From Acinetobacter sp. ANC 4169 (GTDB lineage Bacteria > Pseudomonadota > Gammaproteobacteria > Pseudomonadales > Moraxellaceae): 64,000 nt of DNA. The stretch covers positions 1 to 64,000 of the forward strand of contig NZ_NEGE01000006.1 of assembly GCF_002135355.1 (NCBI RefSeq), written 5' to 3'. Below the pieces are notes generated by a model. That model saw only the letters and a list, made by a program, of their open reading frames with translations. It had not been told where the DNA came from and searched no databases. Shown one piece after another: positions 56,201 through 64,000 of the stretch; position 1 is the first letter of the stretch; the number at the start of each line of letters is the position of its first letter. The translations under genes were made by a program, and so were the position numbers.

Positions 56201-56554
56201 TTATCTACTCACACATTGATTCAGCCGCGATTTAAACAAAGATTGGCTTAAAAACAAAGTAGCGTTTACCTGTTTTGCATTTATATTTGGTTCAGTGCGT
56301 TATCGTTTTATAATTTTAAGATGCTAAACAATACATGTACAAAGCTGTCAAATAACTTAAGGCTAATTTAAGCTCGTCGGCCCAAAATTTAGCCAGTAGT
56401 GATTATGTAAATATCTATGAAATTTTATTGCAATGCACAAATCATGTATTTACATTCACATAAATAAATTTATGATGTTGTATGAAGTGTTCCGCATCCA
56501 TTTTTAAACACATAAATGGAATTATGTGCATGTTTATAAAAGGTTTTTAAAAAT
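56201..56554. other. Intergenic region upstream of the Sel1-repeat gene
   Basis: 354 bases, AT-rich, no gene. The Sel1-type gene's promoter must lie at the right; I see no convincing -10/-35 pair. Nothing else identifiable. Confidence 0.4.
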
Positions 56555-57361
56555 ATGAAAAAAATTATACTTGCTAGTCTTATTGCTTTGTCTTCAAATC
56601 TTGCGATGGCTGAAATGGCAACTCAGTCGGTTGATCCTGCATTTGCTAAAGTAGAAGCACTGGTCAAAGCCAACAATATGACAGGCGCTTATCAGGAACT
56701 TGATAAATTAGCCAAAACCGGGAATGCTCAAGCACTTTATAATCTGGCTTACCTGACCCAAACCGGTCAGGGCACAACCAAGGACGAGAAAAAGGCCATT
56801 AAACTGTATGAAGAATCCGCAAACAAAGGCTACCCTGTTGCGAACTATGTATTGGGTAAAAATTATGCGGGAGGTACTTTAGGTCTACCGCAGGATATTA
56901 AAAAAGCCAAACAGTATTTGGAAAAAGCATCTAAACAAGGTTTTGATGATGCCACTGTAGATTTGGCCGTGTTACTGTTTTCTGAAGGTACGCCAGCATC
57001 AGATAAATTGGCTTTGCAAAAATTAAATCCACTGATCAAAAAAGACAATTATCAGGCCATTCATGCCAAAGCTTTATATGACATCAGTCAGGGTTTTAAA
57101 ACCAAAAAAGAAGAGCCTATTAAGCAAGGCTTAAAGAGCATTCAGGACCTGGCTCAAAAAGGCTATATTCCTGCTTTAATGGCCGTAGGTAACATGTTTG
57201 CAAACGGTAAAATCGTTCCGCAAAACCTGCCGGAAGCGAAAAAGATTTTTGAAGCGCTAGCCAAAGAAAATATACCGCAAGCGAAAGAATCTTTAGCTGT
57301 AGTAAATAAAATGATGGCTGAACAAGCCAAAAATCCGCCTAAAGATGCAAAGAAAAGCTGA
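56555..57361 (+). CDS. Secreted Sel1-repeat protein
   Basis: A 268-residue periplasmic protein. The signal peptide is about 1-19 (ending NLAMAEM). Sel1-like repeats follow: GNAQALYNLAYLTQTGQGTTKDEKKAIKLYE, cut to NLAYLTQTGQGTTKDEKKA, then GYPVANYVLGKNYAGGTLGLPQDIKKAKQYLE and a third near residue 205 with PALMAVGNMFANGKIVPQNLPEAKKIFE. Such repeats mediate protein contacts. No partner is visible. It ends in a strong terminator. Confidence 0.82.
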   Translation: MKKIILASLIALSSNLAMAEMATQSVDPAFAKVEALVKANNMTGAYQELDKLAKTGNAQALYNLAYLTQTGQGTTKDEKKAIKLYEESANKGYPVANYVLGKNYAGGTLGLPQDIKKAKQYLEKASKQGFDDATVDLAVLLFSEGTPASDKLALQKLNPLIKKDNYQAIHAKALYDISQGFKTKKEEPIKQGLKSIQDLAQKGYIPALMAVGNMFANGKIVPQNLPEAKKIFEALAKENIPQAKESLAVVNKMMAEQAKNPPKDAKKS

Positions 57362-57373
57362 TAGCTGACAATC

Positions 57374-57399
57374 AAAAGCCCCGAATTCCGGGGCTTTTT
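57374..57399 (+). terminator. Terminator of the Sel1-repeat gene
   Basis: AAAGCCCC pairs with GGGGCTTT around GAATTC, ending in a T5 tail. Confidence 0.9.
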
Positions 57400-57442
57400 G
57401 ATATCTGTTATTTTGTGGGTCTTTATCAAGATAGTTAAAACT

Positions 57443-58369
57443 TTAAGCCCACCAGACGGTAATTAAAATGCTCACCACAACAAATCCAAAAATGGTGCTC
57501 ATCAATAAGGGCGTTAATGTTTTTTCATTTAAACCATAGGCTTGACCTAACATGCCAAAGATGGTCGGCATAGGCAAAGCGGCAATCAGGGTTCCGGCAT
57601 AAACCATTTCCTGACTGACATCGGTTAAATAACTTAAACCCAGAAACATCAGCAGAGGCATGAGCAGGTTGCTGGAAATCACCAGATAAAAGCTTTGCAT
57701 ATTAACGTATTTTAATGTCAATCCCACCATACCCCCACCAATCGAGAATAAAGCCAAAGGCGATGCGGTCTGCCCCAATAAAGCCAAAACCTGATCCAAC
57801 TGTTTAGGAATATGAATCTGGAACACGGCACAGGCTATCCCCAGCATCACGCCCATAAATAAGGGATTTTTCAATAAAGTCAGTAATGTACCCTTGATGA
57901 TTTGTGCAAGCTTGGCTTTTTGCGAAGTTCCCAGTTCCGCCAAAATCAGTACAGCCGGAATAAGCAGTACACTTTCAATGATCACCACTAAAGAAGTATA
58001 GGTCATCGCCTTTTGCCCCATCAGCAAGGTCAATACTGCGGTACCAATCAGCCCGGTATTCGACATGGCCGCGCCCAGCGACAAAACCGCAGACTGGGAA
58101 CGGTTATTTTTAAAATAATGTGAAACAATAAAAAATGCCGCAGCATATAAAATAAAAGTTACGCCGCTATAGACAAAGAAGTATTCGGGATACCAGATTT
58201 CATGCAAATCTTTTGCGGCCAAGGATTGGAAAAATAAAGCAGGCAGCGCAATTTTAATGACAAAAGCACCAACGCTATTGACCTGTGCTTTGCTTAAGAG
58301 TTGCCATTTTACCGAGAGATAGCCCAAGGCCAATAAAAAAAAGATCGGTACGATGACCGCAAAGACCAT
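57443..58369 (-). CDS. Second AEC-family transporter
   Basis: A 308-residue inner membrane protein of the same family as the gene at 8.6 kb but clearly diverged. It starts MVFAVIVPIFFLLALGYLSVKW and shows the mid-protein QTASPLALFSIGGGMVGL break and the ALPMPTIFGMLGQAYGL end. Two five-helix halves are visible. The substrate is unknown; it may export an organic acid. A gap of 98 bases separates it from the OYE gene, so it could be part of that unit or have its own promoter. Confidence 0.82.
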   Translation of the reverse strand: MVFAVIVPIFFLLALGYLSVKWQLLSKAQVNSVGAFVIKIALPALFFQSLAAKDLHEIWYPEYFFVYSGVTFILYAAAFFIVSHYFKNNRSQSAVLSLGAAMSNTGLIGTAVLTLLMGQKAMTYTSLVVIIESVLLIPAVLILAELGTSQKAKLAQIIKGTLLTLLKNPLFMGVMLGIACAVFQIHIPKQLDQVLALLGQTASPLALFSIGGGMVGLTLKYVNMQSFYLVISSNLLMPLLMFLGLSYLTDVSQEMVYAGTLIAALPMPTIFGMLGQAYGLNEKTLTPLLMSTIFGFVVVSILITVWWA

Positions 58370-58467
58370 ATTGAATTTGTCCTTTCAATCAATGAAATAA
58401 CTGGGTCAGGCCCTGATCAATCAGAGCCTTCAAGTGAAACATTCAAGCAAAATATAGAGATAAGATA

Positions 58468-59577
58468 TTAAAAAGCTGTGAATTGAGCTTTTTGGCGATG
58501 CGGCTGACAACGCAAATATTGCGGTGCGATTTGAATATTTTCGCCCAATTCTGCTGCTGCATGCCACGGCCAGCGTGGGTCAAACAGTATAGCACGCGCC
58601 AGTGCAATGGCATCGGCCTGTTGATAATGCAAAATTCCTTCGGCCTGCATCGCTTCGGTAATTAAACCCACGGCAATCACGGGAATGTTGACCGCCTGCT
58701 TAATGGCATGGGCAAAAGGAACCTGATAATTGGCTTCCAGATGGATGTTTTGATTTATATGCAAGCCACCACTCGACACATGAATATATACCGCACCGAG
58801 TTGTTCTAGAGCCTTGGATAATCCAACCGATGAGGCTACGTCCCAGCTGTCCTGCCCTTCCATCCAGTCTGTTGCAGAAATGCGGATGCCTATAGGATAA
58901 CCTTCCGGTACCGCATTTTTCATCGCCTGAAAAACTTCCAGCGTTAAGCGAATGCGGTTCTCAAAACTGCCGCCATACTCATCGCTACGTAGATTCGATA
59001 ACGGCGACATAAATTGATGCAGCAAATAGCCATGAGCTGCATGCAATTCAATTAAATCGAAACCGGCATCCACAGCGCGCTTGGCAGATTCAGCAAAGTC
59101 TTGAATCACTTGCTGGATTTCATCCTGCGTCAATGCATGCGGCACATGGTCGGCTGAATTAAATGGAACCTCACTTGCGGAAACAGTCTGCCAGCCTTGG
59201 GCATCATCCGGCGCAAACTGCCCACGGCCAGCCCAGGGTTTATCGGTTGAGGCCTTACGCCCTGCATGCGCAAGCTGCACTGCAACAGGCATAGGTGAAA
59301 TGCTTTTGACCTTTTCCAGCAGCACTTTCATCTGATCACGCTGTGTATCATTCCACAGACCCAAATCGGCATAACTGATCCGCCCTTCGGCTTGCACTGC
59401 GGTTGCTTCAACAATACATAAGCCTGCACCAGACAAGGCATAATTTGCCCATTGTTGCTCATGCCAGTAGGTAACTTCGCCTTGTTCCGTTGCCGAATAC
59501 TGGCACATCGGAGCAATCACGATTTTATTCGTTAATTTTAATGAACCAAATTGAATCGGTTGAAATAATAAAGACAC
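58468..59577 (-). CDS. Old yellow enzyme-family NADH:flavin oxidoreductase
   Basis: An FMN-dependent 369-residue enzyme of the OYE/YqjM class, which reduces activated C=C bonds. Motifs: IVIAPMCQYSA (about 20-30), QLAHAGRKAS (about 100), FDLIELHAAHGYLLHQFMSPLSNLR, cut to HAAHGYLLHQFMSP (about 180), and LARAILFDPRWPWHAA near the end. The catalytic Cys in MCQYS is the YqjM type. It follows pqqU by ten bases and is thus likely cotranscribed. Substrate unknown. Confidence 0.88.
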   Translation of the reverse strand: MSLLFQPIQFGSLKLTNKIVIAPMCQYSATEQGEVTYWHEQQWANYALSGAGLCIVEATAVQAEGRISYADLGLWNDTQRDQMKVLLEKVKSISPMPVAVQLAHAGRKASTDKPWAGRGQFAPDDAQGWQTVSASEVPFNSADHVPHALTQDEIQQVIQDFAESAKRAVDAGFDLIELHAAHGYLLHQFMSPLSNLRSDEYGGSFENRIRLTLEVFQAMKNAVPEGYPIGIRISATDWMEGQDSWDVASSVGLSKALEQLGAVYIHVSSGGLHINQNIHLEANYQVPFAHAIKQAVNIPVIAVGLITEAMQAEGILHYQQADAIALARAILFDPRWPWHAAAELGENIQIAPQYLRCQPHRQKAQFTAF

Positions 59578-59587
59578 TGTTACCCTC

Positions 59588-61693
59588 TTAAAAAGCTTTA
59601 GTTATACTTAAACCTGCGCTCCAGTTCATACCATCCGCTGGTTCAAAGAAGCGCCCATTCCCATCATTTACAATGACTGAACCGACATAGTTTTCATCAA
59701 ATAAATTATCTACCCGGGCAAAAGTACGCACTTTCCAATCGGCCTGTTTCCAGACATAACCTGCATTGGCCGAAACGATACTATAGCTTGGTGCAGCATC
59801 GCTATTTGAATCATCGACATAGACTTTATCCATATAGCGCACATCCATACCTGCATTAAATCCAGTTTCCGGTTGCCAGCCTAAAGAGGCAAAAGCCTGA
59901 TTTTTGGCGATGCCCGGAATCTTGGTGCCTTTCTGCACAGTACTGCCTGGAATCGCTGCGTCAAATGTGGCATCGATAAAACTATAACTGGCTTCAACCT
60001 TTAAATCCTGCCACAAGTTTTTATTCCAGGACAGCTCTAAACCTTGGCGCAAAGTTTGATCTGCATTTTTATAGGTTGCCCGCCCATCGATGGTGCCTGC
60101 CGAGACAATGTCATCTTTAGTTTTGGACTGGAAAATGGCGGCAGTAAAATTGCCTAAAGAATTTTGACTTTTTATCCCCAGTTCATAGTTATCACTACTG
60201 GCAGGTTTTAAATTGAAATTCATGCCATCATTTGCAGAATAGGCCATTTCTGTAAAGGTCGGTGTTTCAAAGCCTTTAGCATAGCTGGCATAGGCATTGA
60301 ACTGGTCATTGATTTTCCAGGTTAAAGCAGCTGATGGTAAAACCTTGTCATAATCGGTCTTACCGCTGTCATCAGCATTGCCTGCCACAATATAGTGATC
60401 TTTAGACTCATAATGCACATTGCTATATCGTAGCCCGGCATCCAAAGTCCAACTTGGCAACACATCCCAAGAGGCTTGCAGATAAGGGTCTAAATTCCAT
60501 AAAAGATTCTGTTCATCACGGCGTAAATTACCTTTTACGCCAAACTGCCCATTGACATTAAAGTTTTCATAACCCTGACGGTCTTCATCCATATAATCGA
60601 AGGCCAGACCTGCTGTTAGGCGTGTATTTGGTAAAAGATTCTTTCCAATCCAACGGATATCTGTACCGTAATAGTCTCGGCTAAAATCTATCACGCCACC
60701 TGCATGGCGCGGATTATTTTGCGGCGCTTGAGGAATCGATTGATATTGTGTGACTTCACGATGCCCTGCATAAGCCATGGCATACAGTTCATGCTGATCA
60801 GTGACTGGTTTTGACCAGGTCAGCCCGGTCTGGGTTTGATTAATTTCCTTGCGCACGTCATAGATATTATTTGCATCATTGACCTGTTTAGGATTGGCTT
60901 GCCACTGTTGGCGGGTTAAGCCTTGCGGATCATCCGCATTGATGTCGACATGATTCACAATCCAGTTGACTTTGGAACCATCCTCTAAATCCCAAGTCAA
61001 TTTGGCATTGCTTAAGATTTTATTGGCAGCGCTATGATCACGGTAGCCATCGGTATCGAAATAAGATGAACTGACCACATAGCTCGGCTCACCGGTTTGA
61101 TCTGCACCGCCTTGCAGTACCACATCGGCACGGCTTTTATGATGACTACCGCCTGAATAACCCACTTCAATGGAATCTTTGCCTTCACCCTGTTTGGTGG
61201 ACGTTAAAATTGTCCCGCCAGATGAGTTGCCATAGAGTGAAGAAAATGGCCCACCCAATACTTCAATATGGCTCAGACTGCTTAAATCGATATTTGAGGT
61301 TTGCCCTTGCCCATCCGGCATGGTCGCTGGAATTCCATCCACATAGAGACGAACACCACGAACCCCAAAAGTTGAACGTGCGCCAAAGCCACGCATGGAA
61401 ATCTGTAAATCCTGAGCGTAATTTTCACGATTATTCAGTTGTAAACCCGGTACGCCTTTTAAGGTTTCAGAAAGATTGATCCCTAAGTTATTTTCATTTT
61501 GCTTTTGTTCAACACGGTAGACCGATGCAGGCGTTTCAAGCCATGCCGTATCTGTACGGGTCGCTTGAATTTTTATTGTGGGAAGTAAAACAGGTTCCGT
61601 AGAACCTGTTTGTGCATATAAGCTTTGGCAGATACATGCTGTCAAGCAAAGCAAACTTGTATTCAAGGAAACCCGAAGATATTTACTTTGCAT
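59588..61693 (-). CDS. pqqU: TonB-dependent receptor similar to the PQQ receptor PqqU (YncD)
   Basis: A 701-residue outer membrane receptor. The signal peptide is about 1-27 (ending SLYAQ). The plug domain follows with GFGARSTFGVRGVRLYVDGIPATMPDGQGQ (cut to VRLYVDGIPATMPDGQGQ). The 22-strand barrel ends in SAGLSITKAF, with terminal aromatic F. Along most of its length it matches what I recall of E. coli YncD/PqqU: landmarks GVPGLQ, NYAQDLQ, GYRDHSAA, QYQSIPQAPQ, HAGGVI and DNLFDENYVGSVIV. PqqU imports PQQ. It follows oprB by 22 bases, so the pair would supply sugar and cofactor for glucose dehydrogenase. Confidence 0.85.
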   Translation of the reverse strand: MQSKYLRVSLNTSLLCLTACICQSLYAQTGSTEPVLLPTIKIQATRTDTAWLETPASVYRVEQKQNENNLGINLSETLKGVPGLQLNNRENYAQDLQISMRGFGARSTFGVRGVRLYVDGIPATMPDGQGQTSNIDLSSLSHIEVLGGPFSSLYGNSSGGTILTSTKQGEGKDSIEVGYSGGSHHKSRADVVLQGGADQTGEPSYVVSSSYFDTDGYRDHSAANKILSNAKLTWDLEDGSKVNWIVNHVDINADDPQGLTRQQWQANPKQVNDANNIYDVRKEINQTQTGLTWSKPVTDQHELYAMAYAGHREVTQYQSIPQAPQNNPRHAGGVIDFSRDYYGTDIRWIGKNLLPNTRLTAGLAFDYMDEDRQGYENFNVNGQFGVKGNLRRDEQNLLWNLDPYLQASWDVLPSWTLDAGLRYSNVHYESKDHYIVAGNADDSGKTDYDKVLPSAALTWKINDQFNAYASYAKGFETPTFTEMAYSANDGMNFNLKPASSDNYELGIKSQNSLGNFTAAIFQSKTKDDIVSAGTIDGRATYKNADQTLRQGLELSWNKNLWQDLKVEASYSFIDATFDAAIPGSTVQKGTKIPGIAKNQAFASLGWQPETGFNAGMDVRYMDKVYVDDSNSDAAPSYSIVSANAGYVWKQADWKVRTFARVDNLFDENYVGSVIVNDGNGRFFEPADGMNWSAGLSITKAF

Positions 61694-61715
61694 TGATTAG
61701 TACCTGCTTTTTAAA

Positions 61716-62978
61716 TTAGAAGATGATTTTTGATCCTAAGCCTAATACAAATGCATTATCGACATTGTTGGTTGAACCCGGATTAATCACGTATTGTAGA
61801 TTTGGACGAATCATCAACCACTTGGTCGGGTTATAGCTATAGTTCAATTCCACATTATATTCCGCACTGGCATTAAATGCAGGATTTGTTACACGATCGT
61901 TTACATGTACCCGGTTTACAGCTAAACCAAGAATATCATTCGGTTGTGAATTGAATAAGCCAATATATTTCACCCCCAGTTGCTGTGAATTATCCACTTT
62001 ATTGGTGCTACGATCATGCCAGCTAAAGTTGGCAAAACTATGCAAGCCCTGTTTACCCGAACCTGTCGAGGTCAATTGCTGCTCTACAGCCAACCAGCCT
62101 GCAAAGGTACGGTCTTCGCCCACAGTGCCTTTTGCATAAGCAACATCATATTGGTTTTTAGCTTCATCGGCTGTGTTGTACATAGCACCTACTCGGTAAC
62201 TACCCGGTAAGCCATTCAGCAATGATTTAGGCGTCCAGATCACTTCCACAGGAATGGTGACACCATCTGCATTGTCAGTATCCAGGTTCCAGCCGTGACG
62301 TTCCAAAGCATTTTCAGGATTAAATTCATATACACCCACTTGTGCCGCAATTTCAGGAGTCACCTGATATTTCACGCGACCACCCCATTGTGCAACCGGT
62401 GTATTCATCCAGATATTGCCTTGCCATTTGCCCATTTGCGCAGCACAAAAAGCAGTGCTTTGGAAATCGCAAGCCATCACGTTAAAGTCCATACCCAGAC
62501 CTAAACGCCCCACCTTGATGCTCACACCTTGTTCTTTGAAATTCTTTTCAATCGACAATTCGCTTAAACGTGTTTTTTGATTACCACGGCCAAAGTTTGC
62601 CTGAACGTTTGCAAGTTGCGGCACTTCACCTTGTAAATCATCAGCAGTCGTACTTTGCCCTTGACGTGCACTTAGCGCAGCACGAATAGTCACGCCATCC
62701 CAGCCCGCAAGTTTTTCCATATCGAAATTTGAGCCTAACCATAACTGGCTCGCTACAGTTGGACTATTGCCCTCATCACGGCCACCCTCTGCCAGATAAG
62801 CAGCATCTGCAGCAATATTGGCATCAAACTTCACCCCTTGCCCGGCCAGTTCGGTACGCTTACCATTCCAGTCGCCCAATAAATACTGACCATTAGGGTC
62901 AAATGCTTCAGCGGCTTGAGTTTGGGTCATGGCAACCAACATCAAGGCTGGTAATAAAGCTAGACTAAATTTATTCAT
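61716..62978 (-). CDS. oprB: OprB-family carbohydrate-selective porin
   Basis: A 420-residue outer membrane porin. The signal peptide is about 1-22 (ending TQAA). It has the OprB-like start YLLGDWNGKRTELAGQGVKFD, cut to LLGDWNGKRTELAGQ, and the C-terminal FVLGLGSKIIF with terminal Phe. OprB admits glucose and related sugars. First gene of the unit oprB-pqqU-OYE. The 405-base upstream region has no obvious regulator gene. Confidence 0.85.
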   Translation of the reverse strand: MNKFSLALLPALMLVAMTQTQAAEAFDPNGQYLLGDWNGKRTELAGQGVKFDANIAADAAYLAEGGRDEGNSPTVASQLWLGSNFDMEKLAGWDGVTIRAALSARQGQSTTADDLQGEVPQLANVQANFGRGNQKTRLSELSIEKNFKEQGVSIKVGRLGLGMDFNVMACDFQSTAFCAAQMGKWQGNIWMNTPVAQWGGRVKYQVTPEIAAQVGVYEFNPENALERHGWNLDTDNADGVTIPVEVIWTPKSLLNGLPGSYRVGAMYNTADEAKNQYDVAYAKGTVGEDRTFAGWLAVEQQLTSTGSGKQGLHSFANFSWHDRSTNKVDNSQQLGVKYIGLFNSQPNDILGLAVNRVHVNDRVTNPAFNASAEYNVELNYSYNPTKWLMIRPNLQYVINPGSTNNVDNAFVLGLGSKIIF

Positions 62979-63384
62979 GGAAGAACTCTAATATGAAGAA
63001 GGTTTAAACAAGCAATCAAGCTGAATGATGTTTATGTATTGCGTGAAAATTACCTAATTTTTAAATATTAATCTCATCGTTTTTTTTATCCAAAACAAAA
63101 CAATAAGTTATATATAAGATAAAATAAATAAAAATTAGTTTTTATAAAATTAATTATATTAATATTTTTCAATATATTAGATTACAACCGGAAAATTTAA
63201 TAATATTCAGACCGGCTACAAGTAAAAATATTAAATTAGACTAATTGGTATATTTTTAACCAATTTACAAGGTTCATCTTTATGCGTTAAATCAGAGTTT
63301 CCCCCCATCTAATTCAAAATAAAAACTTGTATTCAGCGACTTGCAACCCGATATTAGCTTTATCTACTCACACTAAAATTCAAT
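62979..63384. other. Divergent promoter region of oprB and mutM
   Basis: 406 AT-rich bases without a gene. They must contain promoters for both neighbours; I can place neither securely. No repeats stand out. Confidence 0.4.
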
Positions 63385-64000
63385 ATGCCCGAATTACCTG
63401 AAGTCGAAACCACAAAAACCAGTTTATTGCCTTTGCTTGATCAAGCAGTAATTTCCGTAAAAGTTCGGGAATCACGCCTGCGCTGGCCTATTCCGGAAGA
63501 CATTGAAAAACTCAACGGGCAAAAATTAGTTAAACTGACCCGTCGCTCTAAATATATTCTGGCTGAATTCGAACATGACAGCATGCTTTGGCATTTGGGC
63601 ATGTCCGGTAGTTTTCGCTTGTGTGATCCCCATACGGAATTGCGTAAACATGATCATCTGATTATTCAATTTGAAGATGTTGAACTCAGATATCATGATC
63701 CACGCCGTTTTGGCTGCATTTTATGGCTCGATCAAAATTCGCAGACAAAACTGATTGATACCCTAGGCCCAGAGCCGTTAAGCGAAGCATTTAATGCCGA
63801 ATATCTAGCTGAAAAATTTAAAAAGAAAAATGTCGGGGCCAAAGTTGCGATTATGGACAACCATATTGTGGTCGGTGTGGGTAATATTTATGCCACTGAA
63901 AGCCTATTCAACTTAGGCATTCACCCTGCACAACCGGCTTCCAGTCTCAGCTTTCAACAAATTGAACAATTTGTGATTGAAATCAAACGCATCTTAAAAC
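63385..64000 (+). CDS. mutM: Formamidopyrimidine-DNA glycosylase, 3' end beyond the window
   Basis: Base excision repair enzyme removing 8-oxoguanine and formamidopyrimidines. The visible 205 codons start MPELPEVETT, so catalytic Pro2 and Glu3 are present. They continue through the conserved Lys in RRSKYILAEF and LGMSGSFRL (both near residues 50-75), DPRRFGCILW (about 110) and VVGVGNIYATESLF (about 170-180). The C-terminal zinc finger lies past the window end, so the gene is truncated here by the window, not by mutation. Confidence 0.93.
   Translation, partial: MPELPEVETTKTSLLPLLDQAVISVKVRESRLRWPIPEDIEKLNGQKLVKLTRRSKYILAEFEHDSMLWHLGMSGSFRLCDPHTELRKHDHLIIQFEDVELRYHDPRRFGCILWLDQNSQTKLIDTLGPEPLSEAFNAEYLAEKFKKKNVGAKVAIMDNHIVVGVGNIYATESLFNLGIHPAQPASSLSFQQIEQFVIEIKRILK

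Overview
The window reads as an ordinary chromosomal segment of an Acinetobacter species (Gammaproteobacteria, Moraxellaceae). The evidence is AT-rich intergenic DNA, an E. coli-like minCDE and str operon (rpsL-rpsG-fusA-tuf), a short FtsK of about 1020 residues, a dadA/alr/ridA/cycA alanine cluster with a divergent Lrp-type regulator, and Acinetobacter-type proteins such as the EcsC-like protein and the PA4642-like protein. No rRNA, tRNA, CRISPR array or prophage was found. The right edge cuts mutM.

Layout. 0-8.5 kb: dut and rep (minus), an OmpA-like lipoprotein, an acyltransferase followed by a membrane protein with a voltage-sensor-like N-terminus, then minC-minD-minE and a PA4642-like gene. 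8.5-18.3 kb: AEC transporter and divergent LysR regulator, a short transposable-element-like insertion that splits the shared terminator with ftsK, then trxB, aat-bpt (N-degron tagging), rimI and a di-iron-type hydrolase. 18.3-18.7 kb: an array of short hairpin units. 18.7-25 kb: the str operon on the minus strand with a recognisable promoter and a terminator-like hairpin at its 5' end, and the EcsC-like gene. 25-35 kb: fabB, hemJ, the alanine catabolism cluster, an unknown anchored protein, a HAD phosphatase and thiD. 35-46.5 kb: many small accessory genes (YegP, CHMI, YjdM, DUF488, SRPBCC, RraB, DUF4041, RluA, SIMPL, DUF1003, DUF4126 and two very small proteins), a second short palindromic element, and two diverged copies of a non-coding element of about 250 bp. 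46.7-51.2 kb: an OLD-family ATPase/nuclease directly downstream of acnD. 51.7-57.4 kb: multicopper oxidase, ygfZ, a DsbC-like protein, a phosphatase-like protein and a Sel1-repeat protein. 57.4-63 kb: a second AEC transporter and an apparent oprB-pqqU-OYE operon, then mutM.

How genes work together: minCDE and ftsK serve division. The str operon serves translation. aat and bpt tag proteins for degradation. dadA, alr, ridA and cycA handle alanine uptake, racemisation, oxidation and imine clean-up under a linked Lrp regulator. OprB and a PqqU-like receptor would bring sugar and the cofactor PQQ through the outer membrane, which fits periplasmic PQQ-dependent glucose oxidation, although no dehydrogenase gene lies in the window.

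The least explained items are the paired non-coding elements at 41.66 and 43.29 kb, the triloop-hairpin repeat family seen at 8.0, 18.4 and 36.7 kb, the element inside the lysR/ftsK terminator, and the pore-less voltage-sensor-like protein. All product names rest on reading the sequence and on memory of the families; no database search was run.
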